From: JAYVJH01 sp043777595
Lineage (GTDB): Bacteria > Bacteroidota > Bacteroidia > Cytophagales > Spirosomataceae
Length of the DNA stretch: 64,000 nt
Assembly: GCA_043777595.1 (NCBI GenBank)
Contig: JAYWHT010000015.1
Location: 4,961 to 68,960 of the forward strand
Reading direction: 5' to 3'
Made by a program: the position numbers and the translations under genes. The notes under the pieces were generated by a model. The model saw only the letters and a program-made list of their open reading frames with translations. It had not been told where the DNA came from and made no database searches. Of the stretch, positions 51,157 through 59,171 are shown in pieces. How positions within the stretch are numbered: the stretch's first letter is position 1; the number at the start of each line of letters is the position of its first letter.

Positions 51157-51161
51157 AATGT

Positions 51162-52391
51162 ATGACTTCGTTGTTGGACATTCAACTCGCTGACTTTGAC
51201 TATAATCTGCCCGACGAGCGCATCGCTCGCTATCCTGTCGAACCTCGAGATTCTTCCAAATTATTAGTATATCAATCAGGGCAAATTAGTCACCAGGCAT
51301 TTTCAAATTTGGTAGATTACTTGCCAGAAAACGCCTTTTTGGTCTTCAACGATACCAAGGTTATTCCTGCCCGTATTTTTTTTCAGAAAGATACTGGTTC
51401 GACGATTGAGATTTTTTTGCTTCAACCCCAGTCACCTACTCGCTTTGTGCATGTGGCCATGCAAGTAACAGATACTTGTGTGTGGGAGTGTATGATTGGC
51501 AATAAAAAACGCTGGAAGAACAACGAAATACTACATTTGAGTTTTGAAATTAACGGTTTGAAGTACCAAATCGAGGCTAAACTTGTTGATATAGAGCAAA
51601 ATTTAGTACGGTTTTCTTGGAAAAATGTGTCAGCAGTCGAAACCGCTTTTGTAGATGTCGTTCAGGCGTTGGGGCAAATTCCGTTGCCGCCCTATCTCAA
51701 ACGAAAAACTGAAAGCCAAGACTCCGAAACTTACCAAACTGTTTATTCAAAGGCAGAGGGGGCTGTAGCTGCTCCAACGGCAGGGCTGCATTTTACAGAA
51801 TGGGTTTTTGACCAATTGAGGCACAAAAATATAGGTCATTCGTTTGTTACCCTTCATGTAGGCGCAGGTACGTTTTTGCCCGTCAAAGTTCAGAATGTAG
51901 CCACACATACTATGCACTCCGAGCAGGTGGTTTATTCACCAAAATTGATCAACGACTTGATTGAAAACGATGGTAAAGTAATAGCTGTTGGTACAACGTC
52001 TATGCGCTCGCTCGAAAGTTTGTATTGGTTCGGGGTAAAATTATTAGCAAAAAAAATAAAAAATACAGTTTTTAATATTGAAAAATTATACCCGTATTCA
52101 GTCGAAAACCCACCATTGGTTGTAGAATCTTTGCAGGCTATTCTTACTTTTATGACTGCCAATGATATGACTCAGCTCGTTGGCGAAACTGAAATAATGA
52201 TATTGCCCAGTTATCAATTCAAAGTCTGTAAAGGACTGATAACCAACTACCATCAGCCCAAATCTACGCTCATGCTACTCGTAGCGGCTTTTGTAGGCAA
52301 CGACTGGCGGCGTATTTATGACGAAGCCCTTGCCAACGACTATCGGTTTTTGAGCTACGGCGACTCGTCATTGCTATTGCCTCATCGCTGA
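51162..52391 (+). CDS. queA: S-adenosylmethionine:tRNA ribosyltransferase-isomerase
   Basis: 409 residues. QueA transfers the ribosyl part of SAM to preQ1 in tRNA to make epoxyqueuosine. Family motifs: LADFDYNLPDERIARYPVEPRDSSKLL, NAFLVFNDTKVIPARI, TYQTVYSKAEGAVAAPTAGLHFT, VTLHVGAGTFLPVKV, VIAVGTTSMRSLES, and LITNYHQPKSTLMLLVAAF. It is longer than E. coli QueA (356), as often in Bacteroidota. The stop codon TGA is the first step of a 7-bp-periodic region (52389 onward). Confidence 0.96.
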   Translation: MTSLLDIQLADFDYNLPDERIARYPVEPRDSSKLLVYQSGQISHQAFSNLVDYLPENAFLVFNDTKVIPARIFFQKDTGSTIEIFLLQPQSPTRFVHVAMQVTDTCVWECMIGNKKRWKNNEILHLSFEINGLKYQIEAKLVDIEQNLVRFSWKNVSAVETAFVDVVQALGQIPLPPYLKRKTESQDSETYQTVYSKAEGAVAAPTAGLHFTEWVFDQLRHKNIGHSFVTLHVGAGTFLPVKVQNVATHTMHSEQVVYSPKLINDLIENDGKVIAVGTTSMRSLESLYWFGVKLLAKKIKNTVFNIEKLYPYSVENPPLVVESLQAILTFMTANDMTQLVGETEIMILPSYQFKVCKGLITNYHQPKSTLMLLVAAFVGNDWRRIYDEALANDYRFLSYGDSSLLLPHR

Positions 52392-52430
52392 GTTATTGAG
52401 TTGCTGGGTTATTGAGTGTTGAGTTATTGT
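52389..52430. repeat. Degenerate heptamer region starting at the queA stop codon
   Basis: From TGA the sequence reads in 7-base steps TGAGTTA, TTGAGTT, GCTGGGT, TATTGAG, TGTTGAG, TTATTGT. The same kind of sequence, rich in GAGTTATT, is found at the stop codons of the ceramidase-like and heparinase genes. Confidence 0.6.
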
Positions 52431-52458
52431 TCACAAAAATAAAATCAGCACATCGGGT

Positions 52459-53115
52459 TCACTTCATTTTTAGTCTTACTTTGCAGTTTGTCAGCTCTAT
52501 TGTGTCTTTGTTGTCTTGTCGGCGGTAGCCGTTGCCTTCGGGGTCAATGTCTTGGTCGTAGCCTGTGGCTTTGGTAACGATTTTGTCTTCTAATTTGTTT
52601 TTTAGTCGCCCCAAACCTCCAAAAACGGTTGCCGTTGTGCGCTCTTTCCAGTACGAGCCTTCTAATTTGGCACTAAATGTAAGTTCCCAAAACCCATCTT
52701 TTCCTATCTTTACCTCAACGAGTTCATCGTTTACTTGCGACTTACCCACATGGTATTCCATACGTGGGCTACGGGTTTCTTCCACATATTTCACATAAGC
52801 ATATCCCTTTATTTCGCCAGACGTTATTCTGTTTATTACGTCTTTGGGTATAGTTTTGTCCAAATCTATTATCAGATACTTGCCCGGGTCAGTGGCTTCT
52901 TTATGGTCAAAACCACCGAGCCATATCCTGAGCGACTTGTCGGGGCCGATGGTGTTGCCAGTTATCCAGCTTAGGTTGCCAATCATCAGTCGGCGAGGTT
53001 GAGTAACATAGTCAGTGCCATTTATTTTGACCGTCATTGTATTGTCGTTGGCGATTTGGGCATTTGACACAAAGCAAAGGCTCAAAAAAAGTAAAGCAAG
53101 TGTTGTAGTTTTCAT
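52459..53115 (-). CDS. Secreted protein of unknown function
   Basis: 218 residues. Residues 1-19 form a signal peptide (MKTTTLALLFLSLCFVSNAQ). The remainder is rich in predicted beta strands: DNTMTVKINGTDYVTQPRRL, GKYLIIDLDKTIPKDVINRI, SGEIKGYAYVKYVEETRSPR, VEVKIGKDGFWELTFSAKLE. The last part is polar with DQDIDPEGNGYRRQDNKDT, a possible calcium-binding loop, and ends in ELTNCKVRLKMK. I do not recognise the family. It has its own signal peptide and is oriented with the MFS gene upstream, 68 bases away; the two may or may not be co-transcribed. Confidence 0.7.
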   Translation of the reverse strand: MKTTTLALLFLSLCFVSNAQIANDNTMTVKINGTDYVTQPRRLMIGNLSWITGNTIGPDKSLRIWLGGFDHKEATDPGKYLIIDLDKTIPKDVINRITSGEIKGYAYVKYVEETRSPRMEYHVGKSQVNDELVEVKIGKDGFWELTFSAKLEGSYWKERTTATVFGGLGRLKNKLEDKIVTKATGYDQDIDPEGNGYRRQDNKDTIELTNCKVRLKMK

Positions 53116-53183
53116 TGTTGAGATTGAGTTTAAAATTTATCCCAAATGTAGAAAAATACCCAACCAAGTACCCAAGTTTTTTA

Positions 53184-54452
53184 TTATACGGTCGTTGTGC
53201 TATGAGCCGCCGCCCGCTTCAAGAGCAACGACAGCAGTAACGCCCCACCACAAACGGCAAGTAGTAGATTCATGGCCGAGTTGTAGTTGCCGTCTTGTGT
53301 GCGTAAATAGCCCAGTAGTGCCACACCAGCAAAGCCGCCAATGCTATCGAACGAACTCACCAAACCTAATACTTTTTTGAATGATGCCCCTTTGTAGATG
53401 TCGGCCACTGTGAGTTGAATCATGGCAAAAGCACCGCTATAACCCAAACCATAAAAAACAGCATATAAATAGGCGAAATTATGGTTGGTAATAACCATTT
53501 TGAGACAGACAACTCCCAATATGAGGCCGATTGTAGCCAAAATAAGCGTATTTATTTTGTTAAATTTATCGCTCATATAACCAAATGATAGCTTGCCGAC
53601 AATGCTACAAATCGAAAACAAGCTCGAAATATTAGCCGCTTGCCTGATGTCAAAACCGCAGTCGGTCAAGTAAAGTCGTAGGTTTTGCAGTACGCCAAAG
53701 CCACAAAACCAGAAAGCCGCCGTAACAAAAAGTAATAAATAAAAGACTGGCGATTTGAGCAACTGGCTAATTGTAAGTACAGCATCGTTTGTCTTAGATG
53801 TATTTTTTAAAATTGAATTGTCGGTAATCAACACCTTACCATCAACACTCTGACCCATTTCTTCGGGTGTGTTTTTTATAAAAATAAGTGGAATAAAAGA
53901 CAATAAGGCAGCTACTATGGCTACGCCAACGGCAGCTATGCGCCAGTCGTACATCACAACCAAACGGCTGGCCAACTGTGGAAAAATGATATTACCAACA
54001 CTCGAGCCAACCAAAAAAATACCCGTAGCCAATCCTCGTTTTTTTTGAAACCAGTTACTAATCAGTACCATACTTGGCAATAGCCCGCAGAGCGTAATGG
54101 CCATCGAAAACACAAAATAGACAATATGCAGATGTGCATAACTTTGCATAGCCGAAAAACCTAACGTACAGCATAGGCTTAGACTTGTCCCTATCAAAAT
54201 GGCTGTTTTGGGGTTGATTTTGGTCAATAAATACCCAACAATTGGCGCAAAAAGGGCTATATAAAGAAAGTAAAACGAAGCAGGGCGAACCACCTCGGCG
54301 TGTTTCCACCCAAATTCTTTCATTAGTTCAGGAAAAAAAAACGGTAGGGTATTAGTACTAACCGTAGTAGCCGAATAACTGATGAAGAGCATAATAACAA
54401 CCGTCCAGCCGTAGAAATATGGTTTTTTGGTCGTTTGATGTGTAGTATTCAT
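53184..54452 (-). CDS. Major facilitator superfamily transporter (OFA/MCT-like)
   Basis: 422 residues with 12 predicted membrane helices in two six-helix halves. N-terminal YGWTVVIMLFISYSATTVST and the helix 1-4 pattern resemble the oxalate/formate antiporter and monocarboxylate-type MFS proteins (FYFLYIALFAPIVGYLLTKI, FQKKRGLATGIFLVGSSVGN). The second half starts at PVFYLLLFVTAAFWFCGFGV and includes GYMSDKFNKINTLILATIGL (motif A-like). The substrate is unknown. It is part of a four-gene locus (TonB receptor, double-VOC, LolA-like, MFS) on the minus strand. Confidence 0.85.
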   Translation of the reverse strand: MNTTHQTTKKPYFYGWTVVIMLFISYSATTVSTNTLPFFFPELMKEFGWKHAEVVRPASFYFLYIALFAPIVGYLLTKINPKTAILIGTSLSLCCTLGFSAMQSYAHLHIVYFVFSMAITLCGLLPSMVLISNWFQKKRGLATGIFLVGSSVGNIIFPQLASRLVVMYDWRIAAVGVAIVAALLSFIPLIFIKNTPEEMGQSVDGKVLITDNSILKNTSKTNDAVLTISQLLKSPVFYLLLFVTAAFWFCGFGVLQNLRLYLTDCGFDIRQAANISSLFSICSIVGKLSFGYMSDKFNKINTLILATIGLILGVVCLKMVITNHNFAYLYAVFYGLGYSGAFAMIQLTVADIYKGASFKKVLGLVSSFDSIGGFAGVALLGYLRTQDGNYNSAMNLLLAVCGGALLLSLLLKRAAAHSTTTV

Positions 54453-54528
54453 TTTATGGTTTTGGGTTTAATTTGTAGAGATGTACGGTCATACGTCTAA
54501 AATATAGTCATACGTTTTTGGTCTGAAA

Positions 54529-54561
54529 AGCTAAGTCATCGCTTCAAGCGATGGCTTAGCT
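54529..54561 (-). repeat. Palindromic repeat at the LolA-like gene's stop codon (copy B)
   Basis: Sixteen-base arms AGCTAAGTCATCGCTT and AAGCGATGGCTTAGCT with a single base between and one G-T wobble. On the minus strand it begins with the stop codon TAG of the LolA-like gene. It shares the core CATCGCTYCAAGCGATG with copy A at 8359. It could form a strong RNA hairpin between the LolA-like and MFS genes. Confidence 0.8.
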
Positions 54562-55264
54562 AAGACACATCAAAAACAGCATCGTCAATCGGTTCATTAA
54601 CGGCAAACTCTCGCCAGCGAATATCCATCCAGCGCAAACCTTCAAAATAAATGCGGAGGCGTTGAGGCTGCACAAACGACTGGCCAGACACTGTCGTAAA
54701 GTCTGAATAAATACGATGATGAAAGCCCACCGAAGTATTAAAATGCAAATATCTGATATTAAAACTCTGTTGGTCAATGCCATAAAATGTTTCGCCGTCT
54801 TTGAGGTCTGTGATTTTGACCATAAAACAGTCGTGGCCGTCTATTTGGTCGTTGGTGAGGCGGTCTATTTTAAAACCCTGCGTGAGTGCATGACGAATGA
54901 TACTAAACCCAAAATTGTTACTCCATTCAAAATGTTTGGCATAAGGCTTGGCTACGTCCGAGAGGTTCATGTTGGTATGTTGGCCGTCGAAGCGTAGCGA
55001 AAAAAAATCTATTTCGCCATATTGAGCATCAAACCGTATTTTACCGTTGGCTTTGCGGGCTTCGTCGTTACTGTCTGGAAAAACTCTGAACAGTTGGTAA
55101 GTGTCAAAGTGCTTGTAATGAGCGGAGTCTGTTAGGCCATAAGGCGTAAAAAATGCCTCGCCTTTGAGCATCAGCGTTTTGGGCGAGTGCCAAGTATCTC
55201 CACCCGAGGCTTCAATGAGTTTTTCGAGAATGTGCCGAGCGGTCATCATGTAGTCGTTAGTCAT
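54560..55264 (-). CDS. LolA/LolB-fold-like protein of unknown function
   Basis: 234 residues, with no signal peptide or clear membrane segment. The body shows a half-barrel pattern seen in outer-membrane lipoprotein-sorting-like proteins: ARHILEKLIEASGGDTWHSP, KTLMLKGEAFFTPYG, a middle IDGHDCFMVKITDLKDGETF, then YGIDQQSFNIRYLHFNTSVG, and final strand RLRIYFEGLRWMDIRW. The start is uncertain: the first ATG (55262-55264) lies in a heptamer array, so residues MTNDY are repeat-derived; ATG at 55247-55249 or 55244-55246 may be the original start. Its stop codon belongs to a palindromic repeat. It sits between the VOC and MFS genes. Confidence 0.7.
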   Translation of the reverse strand: MTNDYMMTARHILEKLIEASGGDTWHSPKTLMLKGEAFFTPYGLTDSAHYKHFDTYQLFRVFPDSNDEARKANGKIRFDAQYGEIDFFSLRFDGQHTNMNLSDVAKPYAKHFEWSNNFGFSIIRHALTQGFKIDRLTNDQIDGHDCFMVKITDLKDGETFYGIDQQSFNIRYLHFNTSVGFHHRIYSDFTTVSGQSFVQPQRLRIYFEGLRWMDIRWREFAVNEPIDDAVFDVS

Positions 55265-55287
55265 TGGTCAATAGTCATTGGTCTTGG
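55253..55287 (-). repeat. Heptamer array upstream of and overlapping the LolA-like gene start
   Basis: Five units: GTCGTTA, GTCATTG, GTCAATA, GTCATTG, GTCTTGG. The first ATG of the gene (55262-55264, minus strand) lies inside the array, so changes in unit number may alter the start. The unit GTCATTG is also a common short tandem repeat in some cyanobacteria. Confidence 0.85.
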
Positions 55288-55299
55288 TTATTTTAAAAC

Positions 55300-56274
55300 T
55301 TACTTACTATCCAAATATCCTGTTCTGGCACCATATCGGCCACCTTCCTCAATTTCGAGTTCGACCTGAAAACCACTTGGACTAAACAAAATACCAAAAG
55401 TGTAAGGCGTAGGTTTGTCGTAATAATACATCAGAGAAGGCTTTTTCAAAAATTCATAACCCAGTGCAGCGGCTTTGTCGCAAGTGTTGTTGAGAGTTAC
55501 TAAGTCTTTATACAAAAACCCTATGTGGTCGATGCCGGGATAAAACTTGCCAGCTTCTTTTTTTACTACTTGCGCTCGGCTAAGGCCAATGGCTTCGGGT
55601 TCGACAAAGATAAAAATATGTCGGCCAACCTCAATCATCGCCATCTGCGGAGTTTGTTTTAGTACAGTTGTGCCGATTACGTCCTTATAAAATTTAAGTT
55701 CGGTTGCCAGATTTTCTACCAAAAACAGCACATGGTCAATTTGATATTCTGTTACTTTCGACTGTTTGGGGCGTTCTACCAAAAGTAATATATTTAGGTC
55801 TGGAGTATAAACGACGGCAGTTTTGGCAGTAGGCTCTGTCGGAATCGTGAGGCTTTGCGTACCAATTTTCACTCCATTAGCTTGTAATTTTTGGAGACTT
55901 TTGGTTAAGTTGCGAGTCGATAAACAGGCCCAATGTGGGCCATAAATAGGCGGATTGTCAAGGCTCGGAGTGGCCAATGTTTTTATCCAGCGTTTGGGGT
56001 CGCCTACTTTAATACCAGCAAATGGCCCTTGTGGCGAAACGTTGATAGTTGTTTGGGCGGGATTAATTTGTAAAAAATTGATAAAAACCAATGGATTCAT
56101 CGGTAGTTCGGCCATTTGTTTTGCCCCAAAATTAGTTTCAAAAAAAGTATTAGTCGCTTTGCGGTCGGTAACGTAATAATGGACATCGTCTAAGATTTGG
56201 GCTGCTACTTGATTGGAATACAAAACAAATAACGTCAAGTACAGAATGGCTGTGGTAATGATTGGCTTTTTCAT
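55300..56274 (-). CDS. Exported protein with two VOC (glyoxalase-like) domains
   Basis: 324 residues. An N-terminal signal peptide (IITTAILYLTLFVLYSNQVAAQ) precedes two vicinal-oxygen-chelate modules. The first begins ILDDVHYYVTDRKATNTFFETNF and ends VVYTPDLNILLLVER; the second begins YQIDHVLFLVENLATELKFYKDV and carries HIGFLYKDLVTLNNTC and FSPSGFQVELEIEEG. His and Glu residues at the usual metal-binding positions are seen mainly in the second module. An exported double-VOC protein next to a TonB receptor suggests a periplasmic role in binding or converting an imported ligand, but the substrate is unknown. A terminator separates it from the receptor gene upstream. Confidence 0.85.
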   Translation of the reverse strand: MKKPIITTAILYLTLFVLYSNQVAAQILDDVHYYVTDRKATNTFFETNFGAKQMAELPMNPLVFINFLQINPAQTTINVSPQGPFAGIKVGDPKRWIKTLATPSLDNPPIYGPHWACLSTRNLTKSLQKLQANGVKIGTQSLTIPTEPTAKTAVVYTPDLNILLLVERPKQSKVTEYQIDHVLFLVENLATELKFYKDVIGTTVLKQTPQMAMIEVGRHIFIFVEPEAIGLSRAQVVKKEAGKFYPGIDHIGFLYKDLVTLNNTCDKAAALGYEFLKKPSLMYYYDKPTPYTFGILFSPSGFQVELEIEEGGRYGARTGYLDSK

Positions 56275-56299
56275 ATTGTGTTATATCTAAACAAAAAAA

Positions 56300-56323
56300 T
56301 CCCTTTCAAATCAATGAAAGGGA
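56300..56323 (-). terminator. Intrinsic terminator after the TonB receptor gene
   Basis: Arms TCCCTTTCA and TGAAAGGGA (9 bp), 6-base loop, T run on both strands (ATTTTTTT on the minus strand). It lies between the TonB receptor and the VOC gene, so the latter depends on readthrough or its own promoter. Confidence 0.85.
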
Positions 56324-56336
56324 CTTTTTTGTTGGT

Positions 56337-59027
56337 TTAAAAATTAAACTCTAACGAAGCAAAAATACGGCGAGGTATAATCGGCACACCACGCACTTGC
56401 GAAAACGTACCCGAAAAATTAGCCTCTTTGGCCAACAGCAAATAGTTGTCGGTTACGGCACTAATGATATTACCAGCCGACTGATTGTCTAATAAGTTAT
56501 AACCACTTAGCTTGACACGCAGCCTGTTGCCATCGGCGATTTTGAAATTATAATAGACGTTGGCATCTACCAAACTATAGCCCGGGTAGCTGATGGTGTT
56601 GTGTGGGTCGGCAAAGCGTGCGCCTATAAAGTTATTATTGAGGTTAAAGCCAAAGGTGCTGTTTTCGTAGCCGATGCTTGTGTTCCAGATAGTACTGGGT
56701 ACGTTGGCCGTTTTGTTGTTAGCTACGTCAATCTTACGAGTCGGCGACAGTTCTTGTGTTAGCTTGGTATAAGTAGCACTTTGGGCTGTTAGGCTCGACC
56801 GAACGAATAACCCTTTCATACGGCTTGGGGTATAAATCAGGCTTAGTTCTGTACCCACAATTTTGTTATTGCCGCCTGGTACCGACACCGCCAATGCACC
56901 AATATAGGTCGTTATCAGACGGTTGGCGATGGTATTATAAAACAAGCCACCATCAAAACTCAAGTCGCCCGAGCTTTTGCGAAAACCTACTTCAACGCTA
57001 TTAACGATTTCGTTGTTGTCAATATATGGGTTCATGTAGAGTGTGCGGCCTTGCTCGTCTGTTGTTATTACTTTCGTAGGGTCTTTCGGAAAAGTCGCCG
57101 CCGTTGGGTTTAGTAATAACGGTGTTTTGTTAGGGTCATCGGCATTGATATAGGCATACTGAACGGTTGTGTATGCGCCATAGTCGGGCGCACGGTATGC
57201 CCTCACGAGGTTGCCATAAATAGCCGTGTTATCGTCAATCATGTAGTTTATACCAACTGAGCCAGACCAGTCTTGATGCTCGGGGCGGCGGCTCGCAAAA
57301 CGCTGATAGGCATAACGGTCTTCGACGAGGTTCATCTTTATCCAGTCGTAGCGTGCGCCTACGCTTACGGTGAGTTTGTCGTTAAACTTCATTTCGTCGC
57401 CAGCAAAAACTGAATTGACTGTTTCGGTATAATCACCGTTTCTAAACAACGAAGTAATAGACGGCAACGCCAGCGTAGGGCTGAGGCGGTAGCCCACTTG
57501 CTGGTTGTTGTCAGCCGAGCGAGCATCTAAGGCATACAATACGCCTGGCGTATATATTTTGGTATTGATGGTACTATAATATTGGCCAAAAGTAAGGTTA
57601 TGTACGGTAGAGGCTGTCGTAATTTGTTTGTTTAGGCGAGCTTCGTTGATAAAATCTTTGAGTACTGCCGAGCCACCACTAAACAACGCCCGTGTCAGAT
57701 ATACTTCGCTGTTGGCTGCTGGGTTTGGACCCCAAATTGTAGAGAGACCAAAGTCAAAGACCGAGGCCGTTCCCATGTCCTGATAGCGACCTTTTGATAT
57801 TAACGTCCAGCCGCTGCCGAGTTTTAGGTCTATGTTGTAGCCAATTAACTTGCCTTTTGAGTAGTTTCCTTTTTTCTGCGATTCTTCTTGGTCAATGGTA
57901 TAGCGTGAGCCGTCGGGGTTGGTAAGGGTAGCAGGTTTGCCAACAAATACCGACCGAGGTACAAACACATCACGAGGCGACCAACCCGGGGCAGGCTTAC
58001 TAAAATCGTTAGATAGATATGGTATATCAATTTGATTTTGGATATTCAAGTCAATAATGCCACCATAGACACGCACTTTGCCTTGATTGTCGGGCAAAAA
58101 ATAATCAATATTACCACGAACCTGCCCGCCTTCGTCTGGATAGAGGTTATTGCGAAGGCCAAGGTCTCTCATCAAAAACCCACCAACATTAAATCTCAGT
58201 GATTTAGATTCGTTCAAAGACCCGTTTAGATTAAAATCAAACTGGCGCATGGCATTATTGGCAACAGTCATTCGCACTGCACCGCTTAGTTCTTCGCCGC
58301 CAGTTCGGCTTATTACGTTTACGGCACCAGCCGCTGCACCACGGCCATAAAGCGTGGCGGCACTTCCACGCACTACCTCAATGCGGTCGATGTTCATGTC
58401 GTACCTAAACGAGGCATCTGGCACGGCTTCGGGGCTGGCAAATGTACGGAGGCCATCGTATAGCAACGAAGTATAGCCTAAGCCATTGCCAGACACATCA
58501 GGAAAACCACGCATAAAAATAGAGTTACGCACCCGCCCAGATTGAGTCTGCACATACACACCTGGCACATATCTGATGGCATCGGTAAGGTTAATGGGAT
58601 TGATACGAGCTAATTGCTTTGCACCAATAGATTCTACGGCAGTTACAGTCTCAATTTTGCGAACAGGCTGGCTTGTAGCCGTAATAAACACATCAGAAAG
58701 ACTGTTGATGTCTTCGCTCATCGTTACATTCAGAGCCGACTGGTTGCCGACCGTAATCTCTTGGGTTTTCATACCAACCGACCGAAAAACCAAAGTCGAA
58801 CCGCTCGCTACCGATATTTTATAACTACCCGTAGCATCGGTGTTTGTTCCTGTTGTTGTTTTACCTTTTTGATAAACGCTCACACCTGGCAGCCCAGCAC
58901 CACCCGAGCCTGTAACCTTGCCCGAAACGGCCACGTCTTGCGCCACAACGACCAACAGATTGACTATGAGGAGCGTCAGCGTTAGGCATAATGTCCTCAA
59001 ATGTTTAAGAATGTAGTTTTTTCTCAT
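56337..59027 (-). CDS. TonB-dependent receptor, siderophore-type plug
   Basis: 896 residues. Signal peptide (residues 1-29), then a CarboxypepD_reg-like domain (about 32-108: VAVSGKVTGSGGAGLPGVSV, LVFRSVGMKTQEITVGNQSA), a plug domain (about 118-235: TDAIRYVPGVYVQTQSGRVR, MRGFPDVSGNGLGYTSLLYD, YDMNIDRIEVVRGSAATLYG, GAAAGAVNVISRTGG) and a beta-barrel ending with phenylalanine (RRIFASLEFNF). The plug and the late SVEVGFRKSSGDLSFDGGLF are closest to FecA/FhuA-like siderophore or small-molecule receptors rather than to SusC. The ligand is unknown; the downstream genes (VOC pair, LolA-like, MFS) may process it. Confidence 0.92.
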   Translation of the reverse strand: MRKNYILKHLRTLCLTLTLLIVNLLVVVAQDVAVSGKVTGSGGAGLPGVSVYQKGKTTTGTNTDATGSYKISVASGSTLVFRSVGMKTQEITVGNQSALNVTMSEDINSLSDVFITATSQPVRKIETVTAVESIGAKQLARINPINLTDAIRYVPGVYVQTQSGRVRNSIFMRGFPDVSGNGLGYTSLLYDGLRTFASPEAVPDASFRYDMNIDRIEVVRGSAATLYGRGAAAGAVNVISRTGGEELSGAVRMTVANNAMRQFDFNLNGSLNESKSLRFNVGGFLMRDLGLRNNLYPDEGGQVRGNIDYFLPDNQGKVRVYGGIIDLNIQNQIDIPYLSNDFSKPAPGWSPRDVFVPRSVFVGKPATLTNPDGSRYTIDQEESQKKGNYSKGKLIGYNIDLKLGSGWTLISKGRYQDMGTASVFDFGLSTIWGPNPAANSEVYLTRALFSGGSAVLKDFINEARLNKQITTASTVHNLTFGQYYSTINTKIYTPGVLYALDARSADNNQQVGYRLSPTLALPSITSLFRNGDYTETVNSVFAGDEMKFNDKLTVSVGARYDWIKMNLVEDRYAYQRFASRRPEHQDWSGSVGINYMIDDNTAIYGNLVRAYRAPDYGAYTTVQYAYINADDPNKTPLLLNPTAATFPKDPTKVITTDEQGRTLYMNPYIDNNEIVNSVEVGFRKSSGDLSFDGGLFYNTIANRLITTYIGALAVSVPGGNNKIVGTELSLIYTPSRMKGLFVRSSLTAQSATYTKLTQELSPTRKIDVANNKTANVPSTIWNTSIGYENSTFGFNLNNNFIGARFADPHNTISYPGYSLVDANVYYNFKIADGNRLRVKLSGYNLLDNQSAGNIISAVTDNYLLLAKEANFSGTFSQVRGVPIIPRRIFASLEFNF

Positions 59028-59088
59028 TTCGATAGATTGGTTTTTTGAATTTTGCTTTAAAAGGGTTTAATGTACTAAAATGCAATTT

Positions 59089-59096
59089 CAAAATTA
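59089..59096 (-). promoter_or_regulatory. Candidate -7 box for the TonB receptor gene
   Basis: Minus strand TAATTTTG, an exact TAnnTTTG match, 62 bases before the start codon. The -33 region is unclear. Confidence 0.4.
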
Positions 59097-59171
59097 CAAA
59101 TATCAAATGCAAGAGTTTGTTTAATTTTTAGATGTATTATTTATCTGATGATTAAACAAAAGTGATTTTTT

